In this document: in pieces, positions 32,648-41,447 of the stretch | Layout of the letters: each line of letters opens with the position of its first letter | How positions within the stretch are numbered: position 1 is the stretch's first letter | Source of the DNA: Comamonadaceae bacterium | GTDB taxonomy: Bacteria; Pseudomonadota; Gammaproteobacteria; Burkholderiales; Burkholderiaceae_C | NCBI GenBank assembly: GCA_947448885.1 | Contig: CANFPJ010000010.1 | Location: 1 to 42,125 of the forward strand | Direction: 5' to 3' | Length of the DNA stretch: 42,125 nucleotides | Translations under genes and position numbers: made by a program | Notes under the pieces: model-generated | Databases searched by the model: none | What the model saw: only the letters and a program-made list of their open reading frames with translations | Told to the model about the DNA's origin: nothing

Positions 32648-32674
32648 AAAAAACCGCCTTGACGGCGGTTTTTT
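32648..32674. terminator. Bidirectional intrinsic terminator
   Basis: AAAAAACCGCC and GGCGGTTTTTT form a perfect 11-bp stem with a 5-base loop, ending in a T-run on both strands. It lies 26 bases beyond the BMP receptor stop and separates it from the adenine deaminase gene. Confidence 0.88.
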
Positions 32675-32700
32675 GGGGCAGATGCAGCGCAGAAAAGCGC

Positions 32701-33837
32701 TTACTTCTTGTCCGCGCCCGGCACCTTGCCTTCCACGCCTTTGACGTAGAAGTTCAGGCCACCGAGGAACTTGTCGTCGGCCACATCGCCTTTTTTCAAG
32801 GCTTCTTTGCCGGTGTTGTCGACAATCGGGCCTTTCCAGATCACAAAGCTGCCGTCTTTCAAACCCGCTTTGATCTCCGCCACTTTGGTCTTGATGTCGG
32901 CTGGCACGTCTTCGGCAATCGAGACGATGTCGATCGCGCCATCTTTCACGCCCCACCACACACCAGCACCACCGGTCCACTTGCCTTCCAAGGCCTCACG
33001 GGTGGCTTTGCTGTAGTACGGTGTCCAATTGATGATGGCCGATGCCAAATGGGCTTTGGGGCCGTAAGCGGTCATGTCCGAATCCCAGCCAAAGGCGCGC
33101 TTGCCTTTTTCTTCGGCGGTTTTCAGCACAGCAGGTGAGTCGGTGTTTTGGAACAGCACATCGGCCCCGCCATTGATCAAGGACGTGGCGGCCTCGGTCT
33201 CTTTGGGCGGGTTGAACCACTCGTTGACCCACACCACCTTGGTTTTGATTTTGGGGTTGACCGATTGCGCCCCCAGGGTGAAAGAGTTGATGTTGCGCAC
33301 CACCTCCGGGATGGGGATGGAAGCGACCACGCCCAAGGTGTTGGATTTGGTCATCTTGCCCGCGATCACGCCGGCCATGTAAGCGCCCTCATAGGTGCGG
33401 CTGTCGTAGGTGCGCATGTTCTCGGCTTGCTTGTAGCCGGTGGCGTGCTCGAACTTCACATCTTTGTGATCAGCCGCCACTTTGAGCATGGGCTCCATGT
33501 AACCAAAGGTGGTGCCAAAAATCAGCTTGTTGCCTTGGCTGGCCATGTCGCGGATGACGCGCTCGGCGTCGGCCGACTCGGGCACGCTCTCCACAAACGT
33601 GGTTTTGATTTTGTCGCCAAACTCGGCCTCGATGGCCTTGCGTGCGTTGTCGTGTGCAAACGTCCAGCCACCATCGCCCACCGGGCCGACATAGGCGAAG
33701 GCAATTTTCAGCGGTTCGGGCTTGGGCGCCTCCACCACTTTGGGCTCTTCTTTTTTGCCACACGCCACCAACACGGCCGCAGCCACGGTGCCCAAGGTCA
33801 GGGTTTTCAACCAAGAACGTTTGCTCACATGCGTCAT
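32701..33837 (-). CDS. BMP-family purine/nucleoside-binding lipoprotein
   Basis: The receptor of a BmpA/PnrA-type ABC importer, 378 residues. A signal with lipobox LVAC places a lipid-anchored Cys at about residue 26; a charged linker follows. The mature domain shows IAFAYVGPVGDGGWTFAHDNARKAIE, VESVPESADAERVIRDMA, LIFGTTFGYMEP, YEGAYMAGVIAG and FQNTDSPAVL … FGWDSDM. These are typical of nucleoside/purine-binding members. AAAGGAAA stands before the ATG. It is 37 bases after the permease genes and is followed by a strong terminator. Confidence 0.92.
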   Translation of the reverse strand: MTHVSKRSWLKTLTLGTVAAAVLVACGKKEEPKVVEAPKPEPLKIAFAYVGPVGDGGWTFAHDNARKAIEAEFGDKIKTTFVESVPESADAERVIRDMASQGNKLIFGTTFGYMEPMLKVAADHKDVKFEHATGYKQAENMRTYDSRTYEGAYMAGVIAGKMTKSNTLGVVASIPIPEVVRNINSFTLGAQSVNPKIKTKVVWVNEWFNPPKETEAATSLINGGADVLFQNTDSPAVLKTAEEKGKRAFGWDSDMTAYGPKAHLASAIINWTPYYSKATREALEGKWTGGAGVWWGVKDGAIDIVSIAEDVPADIKTKVAEIKAGLKDGSFVIWKGPIVDNTGKEALKKGDVADDKFLGGLNFYVKGVEGKVPGADKK

Positions 33838-33874
33838 GAAATTTCCTTTGATGAACGAAAAAAACCAGGCGCCA

Positions 33875-34795
33875 TTATGAGCCCGGCGTGAAGGGTTTGC
33901 CCAGGGAGGCGGGCATATTGGCCTTGATCCAGGCAGGATTTTTTGAAATCAATGCGAGCACCAAAATGGTGGCCAAGTAAGGCCACATGCTCAAGAACTG
34001 GCTGGGGATTTCCCAGCCGCTGGCTTGCAGGTGAAACTGCAGCATGGTCACCCCGCCAAACAGATACGCGCCCCACAAAACACGCGCAGCGCGCCAGGTG
34101 GCAAAGGTGGTCAGGGCCAAAGCGATCCAACCTTTGCCCGCCACCATCCCCTCGACCCACAACGGGGTGTAGATGACCGACAAGTAAGCCCCCGCCAAAC
34201 CACACAATGCGCCGCCAGCGATGACCGCTGCCATGCGGATGCGCCGCACTGGGTGACCCAGCGCATGGGCCGATTGGGGCGACTCACCCACCGCACGCAG
34301 CACCAAACCAGGGCGTGAATGCTCAAACCACCAGGTCAAAAACAAGGTCAAGCCGATGACCGCGTACACCATGGGGTGGTGTTTGAACAAGGCTTCGCCC
34401 AACCAAGGCAGATCGCTCAACCAAGGCACGGCATGGCTGCTGCGCTCAGGCAATTTGGCCTGAACATAGGACACCCCGACAAAGGCCGACAAACCGCTGC
34501 CCAGCAAACTCAGCGCCAAACCGGTGGCATAGGGGTTGGTGTTGAGGCCCACCACCAAGGCGCCAAAGCCAGCCGCCATCAGTGCGCCGGCCAACATCCC
34601 CGCCGCAAAGCCCAGCACATCGCTGCCGGTGTGCACCACGGTGGCAAAACCGGCGATCGCGGCGCACAACATCATGCCCTCGGCACCGAGGTTGACGACA
34701 CCGGCTTTTTCGTTGATGAGCAGACCCAAGGCCGCCAAGCCCAGCACCGTGCCCGCTTGCAGGGTGGCCGCCAAGAGCAGTGCGTAGGTCTCCAT
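33875..34795 (-). CDS. ABC transporter permease (nucleoside/purine importer)
   Basis: A 306-residue inner-membrane subunit of the BPD_transp_2 type (YufQ/NupQ-like). About nine hydrophobic helices; conserved stretches NEKAGVVNLGAEGMML (about 29–44), NTNPYATGLALSLLGSGLSA and the Gly-rich AAVIAGGALCGLAGAYL. The ATG at 34795 shares one base with the upstream permease stop (TGATG). It forms the channel with the protein encoded just before it. Confidence 0.92.
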   Translation of the reverse strand: METYALLLAATLQAGTVLGLAALGLLINEKAGVVNLGAEGMMLCAAIAGFATVVHTGSDVLGFAAGMLAGALMAAGFGALVVGLNTNPYATGLALSLLGSGLSAFVGVSYVQAKLPERSSHAVPWLSDLPWLGEALFKHHPMVYAVIGLTLFLTWWFEHSRPGLVLRAVGESPQSAHALGHPVRRIRMAAVIAGGALCGLAGAYLSVIYTPLWVEGMVAGKGWIALALTTFATWRAARVLWGAYLFGGVTMLQFHLQASGWEIPSQFLSMWPYLATILVLALISKNPAWIKANMPASLGKPFTPGS

Positions 34796-35862
34796 CAGAC
34801 CGCCCCCCTGGCTGCTGGCACCCAGCGCACGCGCTGGTGAATCAGCACATCGCCAGTGAGCAAACAAAACAACAGCAGACCCTGGAACACCCCCGTGAGC
34901 GACTTGGGCAAACCCAAGCGCGATTGGGCCAACTCGCCACCGATGTAGAACATGCTCATCAACAGCGCCGAAAACACCATGCCCACCGGGTGCAAGCGGC
35001 CCACAAAGGCCACGATGATGGCGGCAAAGCCGTATCCCACCGGCACATAGGGGGTGAGTTGGCCCACGGGACCTGCCACCTCCAAGCCACCGGCCAAACC
35101 CGCCGCACCCCCCGAGACCAACAAAGCCACCCACAGCGCTTGGCGTGAAGAAAACCCGGCATAACGCGCCGCCATGGGCGCCAAGCCACCGACTTGCTGC
35201 GCCCAGCCTGCGCGGGTGCGAAACAAAAACACCCACAAGGCCAGCACGCCGACCAAGGCCAGCACCATGCCCCAGTGCATGCGCGACCCTGCGATGAGGC
35301 GCGGGATGCGCGTGGCCGCATCAAAGGTTTGGGTTTGCGGAAAGTTATAGCCTGCGGGGTCTTTCCAGGGGCCAAACACCAAGTAGCCCAAGACCTGTAC
35401 CGCCACATACACCAACATCAGGCTGACCAAAATTTCGTTGGCATGGAAGCGATCGCGCAGCCAGGCCACAACAGCTGCCCACAGCATGCCGCCAAGCACG
35501 CCAGCCACCATCACCCAGACCCAAGCGCCGGCCACGCCAGCCAATTGCAAGGCCACCCCCGAGGCGGCAATCGCCCCCATCACATATTGACCTTCGGCAC
35601 CGATGTTCCACACTTGGGCCCGAAAGCACAGCGCCAAACCGAGCGCCATGATGAGCAAGGGCGTGGCCTTGACCACCAGTTCGCCCAGGGCGTAGGGGCT
35701 TTTGATCGGCTCCCAAAAAAACACCCGCAAGGCGGCCACGGGGTCTTTGCCCAATGCAGCGAACAGCATCACCCCCAACAGCACCGTCATGGCCAGGGCC
35801 AAAAACGGTGCGACCCAAGTCCATGCGGCGGAAGGCAATGCCCGCGGTTCCAGTCGAATCAT
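34795..35862 (-). CDS. ABC transporter permease (nucleoside/purine importer)
   Basis: A 355-residue inner-membrane subunit, the YufP/NupP-like partner. After a short cytoplasmic start come multiple helices with FRAQVWNIGAEGQYVMGAIAA, FHANEILVSLMLVYVA and VGYGFAAIIVAFVGRLHPVG, the typical loops of this family. The ATG at 35862 overlaps the ATPase stop by four bases (ATGA); the frame extends a little upstream only inside that gene. Permease order (long, then short) matches other BMP importers. Confidence 0.92.
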   Translation of the reverse strand: MIRLEPRALPSAAWTWVAPFLALAMTVLLGVMLFAALGKDPVAALRVFFWEPIKSPYALGELVVKATPLLIMALGLALCFRAQVWNIGAEGQYVMGAIAASGVALQLAGVAGAWVWVMVAGVLGGMLWAAVVAWLRDRFHANEILVSLMLVYVAVQVLGYLVFGPWKDPAGYNFPQTQTFDAATRIPRLIAGSRMHWGMVLALVGVLALWVFLFRTRAGWAQQVGGLAPMAARYAGFSSRQALWVALLVSGGAAGLAGGLEVAGPVGQLTPYVPVGYGFAAIIVAFVGRLHPVGMVFSALLMSMFYIGGELAQSRLGLPKSLTGVFQGLLLFCLLTGDVLIHQRVRWVPAARGAV

Positions 35863-37406
35863 GTGGTCACCGCTGCCGCCTTGGGGCTGTCTTGCGGCCA
35901 CAGCCCGCTCATCCAACTGCCGATCAACGCGACATCGGCCTGGTCACGCGCCACGCGGGGCGACAAGCGACCCTGTGCCATCACCTGCAAGCCATCGCAC
36001 AGTTCAAACAATTCGTCGAGCTCATCACTGACCACCAGCACCGCACAACCGGCCTCGCGCAAGGTCAAGATGGCCGCGCGGATGTGCGCCGCCGCGCCCA
36101 CGTCGACTCCCCAAGTGGGCTGCGATAACAACAGCACCCGAGGCTGTGCATCGATCTCACGCCCCACAATGAACTTTTGCAAATTGCCACCCGACAAAGA
36201 CTGGGCCAGGGCTTGTGGCCCGCTGGCCTTGACGCGGTAACGATCGATCACCGCTTGCGCCTGGGTACGCAAAGCCCGCAAATGAATCCAACCCCAGCGC
36301 CCGACGGCCTCTTGCCGGGTGAGCAACAAGTTGTGGGCCAAGTCCATGCCCGGCACCGCACCGCGCCCCAATCGTTCATCGGGCACAAAGTGCAAGCCCA
36401 AAGCGCGCCGCGTTGCAGGCGGCCAATCACCCACGGCTTGGCCATCGAGCCAGGTGGTGTTGGCCTGGGCGCGGCAGTCCTCGCCCGACAAAGCAGCCAA
36501 CAACTCGCGCTGCCCATTGCCCGATACGCCAGCAATGCCCAACACTTCTCCAGCGCGCAAGCTGATATTCACCCCATGGATGTCCACCCCGAACGGTTCG
36601 CTGCGGGGCAACTGCAGGTCCACCACCTGCATCACCACTGCGCCAGGGGTTTGGCGCTGGCGCGTCAAGGTGGGTGGCTCGGCGCCGATCATGCGCTGGC
36701 TCAGCGAGGCATTGCTCTCCAGGCGCGGATCGCACTCGCCGGTGACGCGGCCAGCGCGCAACACCGTGCAACGGGTGCACAGGGCGCGGATTTCATGCAG
36801 CTTGTGGCTGATGTACAAAATGCTGCAACCCTCTGCAGCCAACTGGCGCAACACCACAAACAATTTGTCCACCGCTTGTGGGGTGAGCACCGAGGTGGGC
36901 TCGTCCAATATCAACAAGCGTGGCTCGGTGAGCAAGGCGCGGATGATCTCCACCCTTTGCATCTCGCCCACGCTCAAGGTGTGCACCGGCCGCTCGGGCT
37001 CGATGTCCAAACCGTATTGGGCAGCCTTCTCCACGATTCGGGCGTGCACTGCAGGCAAAGTCCAATGCGCGTCCAAACCCAACCAAACGTTTTGCGCCAC
37101 GCTCAAGCTGTCAAACAAACTGAAGTGTTGAAACACCATGGCAATGCCCAACTGGCGCGCCACTTGCGGGTTGGGGATGCGCACCACCTGGCCTTGGAAC
37201 ACCATGCGCCCCGCATCCGGCTGGGTGGCGCCATAAATCATCTTCATCAGGGTGGACTTGCCAGCGCCGTTTTCACCCAACACCGCATGGATTTCACCCG
37301 GCATGACGCGCAGCGACACCGCATCGTTGGCGATCACCGACGGGTAACGCTTGGTGAGGCCCTCCAATTTCAGCAAGGGCTCGGGCAGTGCATGGGCAGA
37401 CGACAT
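35859..37406 (-). CDS. ABC transporter ATPase, double domain (purine importer)
   Basis: A 515-residue protein with two ATPase domains, as in sugar and BMP importers. Domain 1: Walker A GENGAGKS (44–51), Q-loop Gln93, signature LSVGEMQ (144–150), Walker B LLILDEP (164–170). Domain 2 (from about 260) has the usual degenerate Walker A GVSGNGQREL (293–302), signature LSGGN (404–408) and a Walker B region reading LLLSQPTWGVDVG. It is the first gene of the leftward operon ATPase–permease–permease–receptor. The start at 37406 lacks a clear Shine-Dalgarno; 37433 is an alternative. Confidence 0.92.
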   Translation of the reverse strand: MSSAHALPEPLLKLEGLTKRYPSVIANDAVSLRVMPGEIHAVLGENGAGKSTLMKMIYGATQPDAGRMVFQGQVVRIPNPQVARQLGIAMVFQHFSLFDSLSVAQNVWLGLDAHWTLPAVHARIVEKAAQYGLDIEPERPVHTLSVGEMQRVEIIRALLTEPRLLILDEPTSVLTPQAVDKLFVVLRQLAAEGCSILYISHKLHEIRALCTRCTVLRAGRVTGECDPRLESNASLSQRMIGAEPPTLTRQRQTPGAVVMQVVDLQLPRSEPFGVDIHGVNISLRAGEVLGIAGVSGNGQRELLAALSGEDCRAQANTTWLDGQAVGDWPPATRRALGLHFVPDERLGRGAVPGMDLAHNLLLTRQEAVGRWGWIHLRALRTQAQAVIDRYRVKASGPQALAQSLSGGNLQKFIVGREIDAQPRVLLLSQPTWGVDVGAAAHIRAAILTLREAGCAVLVVSDELDELFELCDGLQVMAQGRLSPRVARDQADVALIGSWMSGLWPQDSPKAAAVTT

Positions 37407-37528
37407 CAAGGGACTGGGCAGGTATCCAGGCATGGGTGGTGGGTGAATATACCGCCTGGGCCATCCGCACCCCCTGAAGGCCTGTGCCATGCGACACTTT
37501 GCTTTTCCCATTGACCACTTGCCCCAAG

Positions 37529-38959
37529 ATGTCCAGCCTGCTCATCCACCAAGCCCGATGCATTGCCACCCAGGACGACGCGGGTACCGAATGGCACAAC
37601 GCTTCCATTTGGGTGCGCGATGGGCGCATTCAAGCCGTTGTGAATGCAGCCGAAGTGCCCGCCGAATGGCTGAGCAGCGCCGACGAAGTCATCGACGCGC
37701 GCCGCCATGTCGTGGTGCCCGGCTTGGTCAACACCCACCACCACATGGTGCAAAGCCTGACCCGGGCCGTGCCCCAAGTGCAAAACGCCGAGCTGTTTGG
37801 GTGGCTGCAAGGGCTTTACCCGCTGTGGGCCGGCCTCACCCCCGAGATGGTGCGCGTTTCCACCCAAGTGGCCATGGCCGAATTGCTGCTCAGCGGCTGC
37901 ACCACCAGCAGCGACCACCTCTACATTTACCCGAATGGGGTTCGCTTGGACGACAGCATCGAAGCCGCGCACACCATCGGCATGCGCTTCACCGCCACGC
38001 GTGGCAGCATGAGCGTGGGCGAAAGCCAAGGCGGCCTGCCGCCCGACAGCGTGGTGGAGAAAGAGGCATTCATCCTGAAAGAAACCCAGCGCTTGATCGA
38101 GACGCACCATGACGCCGGCTTTGGCGCCATGACCCATGTGGCGGTGGCCCCTTGCTCACCGTTCAGCGTGAGCCAAGACCTGATGCGCCATTCGGCCGAG
38201 TTGGCCCGCGCCCACGGCGTGCGCCTGCACACCCACTTGGCCGAGAACGACCACGATGTGGCCTACACCCGGGAAAAGTTCAACTGCACGCCCGCCCAGT
38301 ACGCACAAGACCTGGGCTGGGTGGGCGAAGACGTTTGGCACGCCCACTGCGTCAAGCTGGACGAAGCCGGCACCTATTTGTTTGCCAAAACCCGCACCGG
38401 CATTGCCCACTGCCCGTGCAGCAATATGCGCTTGGCCAGCGGCATCTTGCCCCTGCGCCACATGCTCAACGCCGGTGTGCCCGTGGGTCTGGGCGTGGAC
38501 GGCAGCGCCAGCAACGATGCCGGCCATTTGCTCAACGAAGCGCGCCAAGCCATGCTGCTGGCCCGCGTGGGCCGCGCGCTGGACGCCCCGCGCCAAGAAG
38601 AGGGCCGCACGGTGTTTGGCTGCGACTTGGGACCCGCCGAAATGACCCCGCGCGACGCGCTGCGCCTGGCTACCCGAGGGGGCGCACAGGTGCTGGGTCG
38701 CGGCCATGAAATTGGCCAAATCGCCCCTGGCTTTTGCGCCGACATCGCGATCTTTCGCACCGACACCTTGAGCATGGCCGGTGCCGCCGTGCACGACCCG
38801 GTGGGCGCTCTGTTGCTGTGCGCCAGCGACAACGCCGACTGCACCATCGTCAACGGCCGTGTGGTGGTGCGCGAAGGGCAGCTGGCCACGGTGGACATGG
38901 GGCCACTGATTGAAAGGCACAACCAACTGGCAATTCAACTGGTGCAAAAGGCGAAATAG
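37529..38959 (+). CDS. 8-oxoguanine deaminase-type amidohydrolase
   Basis: A 476-residue Zn amidohydrolase of the AtzB/TrzN/8-oxoguanine-deaminase group that converts 8-oxoguanine to uric acid (or deaminates a related purine). Metal ligands are His70 and His72 (NTHHHMVQ), with HTHLAEN, HAHCVKL and GVDGSASND following. These are, as recalled, the traits of the PA0142 class; other guanine or s-triazine deaminases are possible. It is divergent from the purine ABC importer, which supports a purine substrate. The ATG at 37529 has no strong Shine-Dalgarno; 37484 is an upstream in-frame start. Confidence 0.85.
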   Translation: MSSLLIHQARCIATQDDAGTEWHNASIWVRDGRIQAVVNAAEVPAEWLSSADEVIDARRHVVVPGLVNTHHHMVQSLTRAVPQVQNAELFGWLQGLYPLWAGLTPEMVRVSTQVAMAELLLSGCTTSSDHLYIYPNGVRLDDSIEAAHTIGMRFTATRGSMSVGESQGGLPPDSVVEKEAFILKETQRLIETHHDAGFGAMTHVAVAPCSPFSVSQDLMRHSAELARAHGVRLHTHLAENDHDVAYTREKFNCTPAQYAQDLGWVGEDVWHAHCVKLDEAGTYLFAKTRTGIAHCPCSNMRLASGILPLRHMLNAGVPVGLGVDGSASNDAGHLLNEARQAMLLARVGRALDAPRQEEGRTVFGCDLGPAEMTPRDALRLATRGGAQVLGRGHEIGQIAPGFCADIAIFRTDTLSMAGAAVHDPVGALLLCASDNADCTIVNGRVVVREGQLATVDMGPLIERHNQLAIQLVQKAK

Positions 38960-39094
38960 CAACCCAACTGAACACCGGTCGATGAATGCTTTGACAAGCC
39001 AACTCACGTCAAACCAAGTCACTGGGCTGCCAACACGGAGGGGCCACCCACCGCCATCAGGGTTGGCCCGTGACAAGACACATTGGCCCTGCCC

Positions 39095-39121
39095 CCATCA
39101 CCCAGGTTGATGGCATTTTTT
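39095..39121 (+). terminator. Hairpin with T-run before the yceI stop
   Basis: CCATCA and TGATGG (6-bp stem, 7-base loop) are followed by CA and six T residues. It lies about 135 bases downstream of the 8-oxoguanine-deaminase-type gene and reaches the yceI stop codon. The intervening 38960–39094 holds no gene that I can support. Confidence 0.5.
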
Positions 39122-39740
39122 ACTTGGCCTTGAGCTCTATCCAAAAATTCACCGGCACCACGGCGCCGATGGATGGCAAGCCCATGAGTTCGCGCAATTT
39201 TTCGATGCCGCCCTCCAGCGCAAAGTCGTTGGCCTTGACCAAAATCGGCTCGCGGGTGGTGGCGATCAAACTTTTGCCATCGAGCGACAGCAACTGAAGT
39301 TTGGCCGAGACGGGCTGGGTTTTGCCATGCAAACTCAAGCTGCCTTTGACCTCGGTGGCCAGGCTTTTTTGCGCCAGCGCTTGCTTCATGACACTGGGGT
39401 CCACCTGCGCGGTGAACACCGCTTCCGCTGGAAACTTGGCCACTTCGAACAACAAGTCCAGCATGCGCTGGTCGCGGATTTCAATTTGCGTCGACAGGCT
39501 TTTGAGGTCCACATGGAACGCCAAATTGCCCGCGTCACTGAGTTGGCCTTTGACCTTTTTGAAACTTTGCACCTCGCTCACATTGACGTTTTTGGTGGTC
39601 ACAAAGTGAAAGGCCGCTGTCTCCGAATTGACCGACCAGGCGGCATGGCCCGGCAAAGCCACCAAAGCGAGCACTGAAGTTGCCCACAGGCGCCAATGGG
39701 CCCGGGTGGAGCGCGAGAAAGTGGGATGTTTGTTGGGCAT
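39120..39740 (-). CDS. YceI-family periplasmic lipid-binding protein
   Basis: A 206-residue exported protein with a signal peptide (about 1–34, ending GHAA) and the YceI lipocalin-like barrel: WSVNSETAAFHFVTTKNVNV, VSEVQSFKKVKGQL, HVDLKSLSTQIEIRDQRM, KFPAEAVFTAQV and KGSLSLHGKTQPVSAKL. Family members bind polyisoprenoid chains such as ubiquinone precursors. AGGAG, seven bases before the ATG at 39740, fixes the start. It is divergent from the tctCBA operon across 227 bases. Confidence 0.9.
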   Translation of the reverse strand: MPNKHPTFSRSTRAHWRLWATSVLALVALPGHAAWSVNSETAAFHFVTTKNVNVSEVQSFKKVKGQLSDAGNLAFHVDLKSLSTQIEIRDQRMLDLLFEVAKFPAEAVFTAQVDPSVMKQALAQKSLATEVKGSLSLHGKTQPVSAKLQLLSLDGKSLIATTREPILVKANDFALEGGIEKLRELMGLPSIGAVVPVNFWIELKAK

Positions 39741-39967
39741 AAAAGGTCTCCTGGGTTGGAAGCCAGGCGTCATTGCCCAGCTTGACTACACCCAGTTATT
39801 CGTTGATTGGGGTCGCATAGTTACAAGCGGGCGCAAAAAATCAGCCTGTCAGACCCCACTTTGTTAACACCATGTGGCGCATGGCCCGGGTCAAGGGTAA
39901 GCCCCAGTGTCTCAATGGCTCTGGGCTGACATGATGAACACTTACCAATTTCAGGAGTGATGCCATC

Positions 39968-40942
39968 ATGATGCGCCGTAACTTTTCTCGTTCACTGGTT
40001 GCCCTGTGTTTGGGGCTGGGATGTGCCACTGTGTCGGTTGCCCAAAACTACCCATCGCGACCCATCACCATGGTGGTTCCTTGGGGCGCCGGGGGCGGCA
40101 CCGATGCCACCGCACGCATCGTCGCTGCACTGATGGAAAAAGAATTGGGACAGCCGGTCAACGTGGTCAACCGCACCGGGGGCAACGGGGTGGTGGGCCA
40201 CTCGGCCATTGCCACGGCCCCCGCCGACGGTTACACCCTGGGCATGATCACGGTGGAAATCTCCATGATGCACTGGGCGGGTTTGACCGATCTCAAACCG
40301 ACCAACTACACGCCCCTTGCTTTGATGAACATCGACCCCGCAGCGGTCACGGTGCGGGCCGACTCACCCTACAAAACCGTCAACGATTTGCTGGCGGCCA
40401 TCAAGGCCAACCCGGGCAAATTCAAGGCCTCGGGCACCGGTCAAGGCGGCATTTGGCATTTGGCTTTGGCGGGCATGCTGAAAGACCAAAAGATGGAAAT
40501 CAGTGCCGCCCCTTGGGTGCCGTCCAACGGTGCCGCACCCGCCATGAACGACTTGGCGGCGGGCGGTATCGAATTTGTCACTTGCTCTTTGCCTGAATCT
40601 CGCGCATTGATCGACGCGGGCAAAGCCAGGCCCTTGACCATCATGGCCAACCAAGCCTCTGGCCTGTACCCGAATGTCCCCACCCTCAAAACCGCCACCG
40701 GCAGCAATTGGGCCATCGGTGCTTGGCGCGGCATTGCCGGCCCCAAGGGCTTGCCCGCCGATGTCCAGGGCAAGCTGGGTGCGGTGCTGAAAAAGATATA
40801 TGACAGCCCCGACTACCAAGGCTTCATGCAGCAACGCGGTTTTGGGGTGGTGTATGCCGATGCCAAAGGCTTCGAGCAATTCATGGCCAAAGGCGACGCA
40901 GACATGGGCACGGTCATGAAGTCTTTGGGCTTGGCCAAGTAA
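39968..40942 (+). CDS. tctC: Tripartite tricarboxylate transporter receptor
   Basis: A 324-residue periplasmic Bug/TctC receptor with a Sec signal (about 1–25, ending VAQ). It has the hallmarks YPSRPITMVVPWGAGGGTDATARIV, VNRTGGNGVVG, DGYTLGMITVE and WRGIAGPKGLP. It stands directly before tctB and tctA and so is the dedicated receptor of this transporter. AGGAG at about 39953–39957 precedes the ATGs at 39968 and 39971; either may be used. The ligand is a carboxylate of unknown identity. Confidence 0.92.
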   Translation: MMRRNFSRSLVALCLGLGCATVSVAQNYPSRPITMVVPWGAGGGTDATARIVAALMEKELGQPVNVVNRTGGNGVVGHSAIATAPADGYTLGMITVEISMMHWAGLTDLKPTNYTPLALMNIDPAAVTVRADSPYKTVNDLLAAIKANPGKFKASGTGQGGIWHLALAGMLKDQKMEISAAPWVPSNGAAPAMNDLAAGGIEFVTCSLPESRALIDAGKARPLTIMANQASGLYPNVPTLKTATGSNWAIGAWRGIAGPKGLPADVQGKLGAVLKKIYDSPDYQGFMQQRGFGVVYADAKGFEQFMAKGDADMGTVMKSLGLAK

Positions 40943-40948
40943 ACCGGC

Positions 40949-41422
40949 ATGAAGTTCAACGATGTGGTCAGTGGCGGGGTGCTGTTGGCCCTGTCCCTGC
41001 TGATCTTGTTGACCGTCAAAGACTACCCCGACATCCCTGGGCAAAACATCGGGCCCGGTGCCTTCCCCGGTTTGTTGGCGGCCTTGCTGGCGGTGTGTGC
41101 GGTGCTGCTGATGGTCAAAGGCTTGCGAACACAGCGGCACATCCCTTGGTTGGTGTGGGGCGAGTGGATGAAATCCAGGTTTCACCTGCGCAACTTTTGC
41201 ATCACCGTGGGCTGCTTGGTTTTTTACATTGCCGCCTCGGACTTCTTGGGTTTTTTGATTTGCAGCACGGTGGTTTTGTCCACCATGTTCATCGCCTTGC
41301 GGGTTCGGTGGAGCTGGGTGCTGCCGATGTCCCTCATCGTGACCTTGGTCGTGCACACCATTTTTTACAAAGCCCTGCGAGTCCCATTGCCCTGGGGCGT
41401 CCTGGTGCCCATCCAGTGGTGA
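40949..41422 (+). CDS. tctB: Tripartite tricarboxylate transporter small subunit
   Basis: A 157-residue inner-membrane protein with four hydrophobic helices (about 8–24, 41–58, 80–106, 118–142). The first periplasmic loop reads IPGQNIGPGAFPGL, the TctB signature. It pairs with TctA in sodium- or proton-driven uptake. It begins six bases after tctC and ends 25 bases before tctA. Confidence 0.9.
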   Translation: MKFNDVVSGGVLLALSLLILLTVKDYPDIPGQNIGPGAFPGLLAALLAVCAVLLMVKGLRTQRHIPWLVWGEWMKSRFHLRNFCITVGCLVFYIAASDFLGFLICSTVVLSTMFIALRVRWSWVLPMSLIVTLVVHTIFYKALRVPLPWGVLVPIQW

Positions 41423-41447
41423 GTCACTCAGCCGCCACCCAGCCGCC

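Noticed and set aside
38960-39119. A possible small gene between the amidohydrolase and yceI
   Set aside because: No frame has a start with ribosome binding site or a protein-like composition; only a terminator-like hairpin is present.
39741-39967. A hidden small RNA or gene in the 227-base divergent gap before tctC
   Set aside because: I see AT-richer patches and an imperfect repeat, but no convincing promoter–terminator pair or reading frame.
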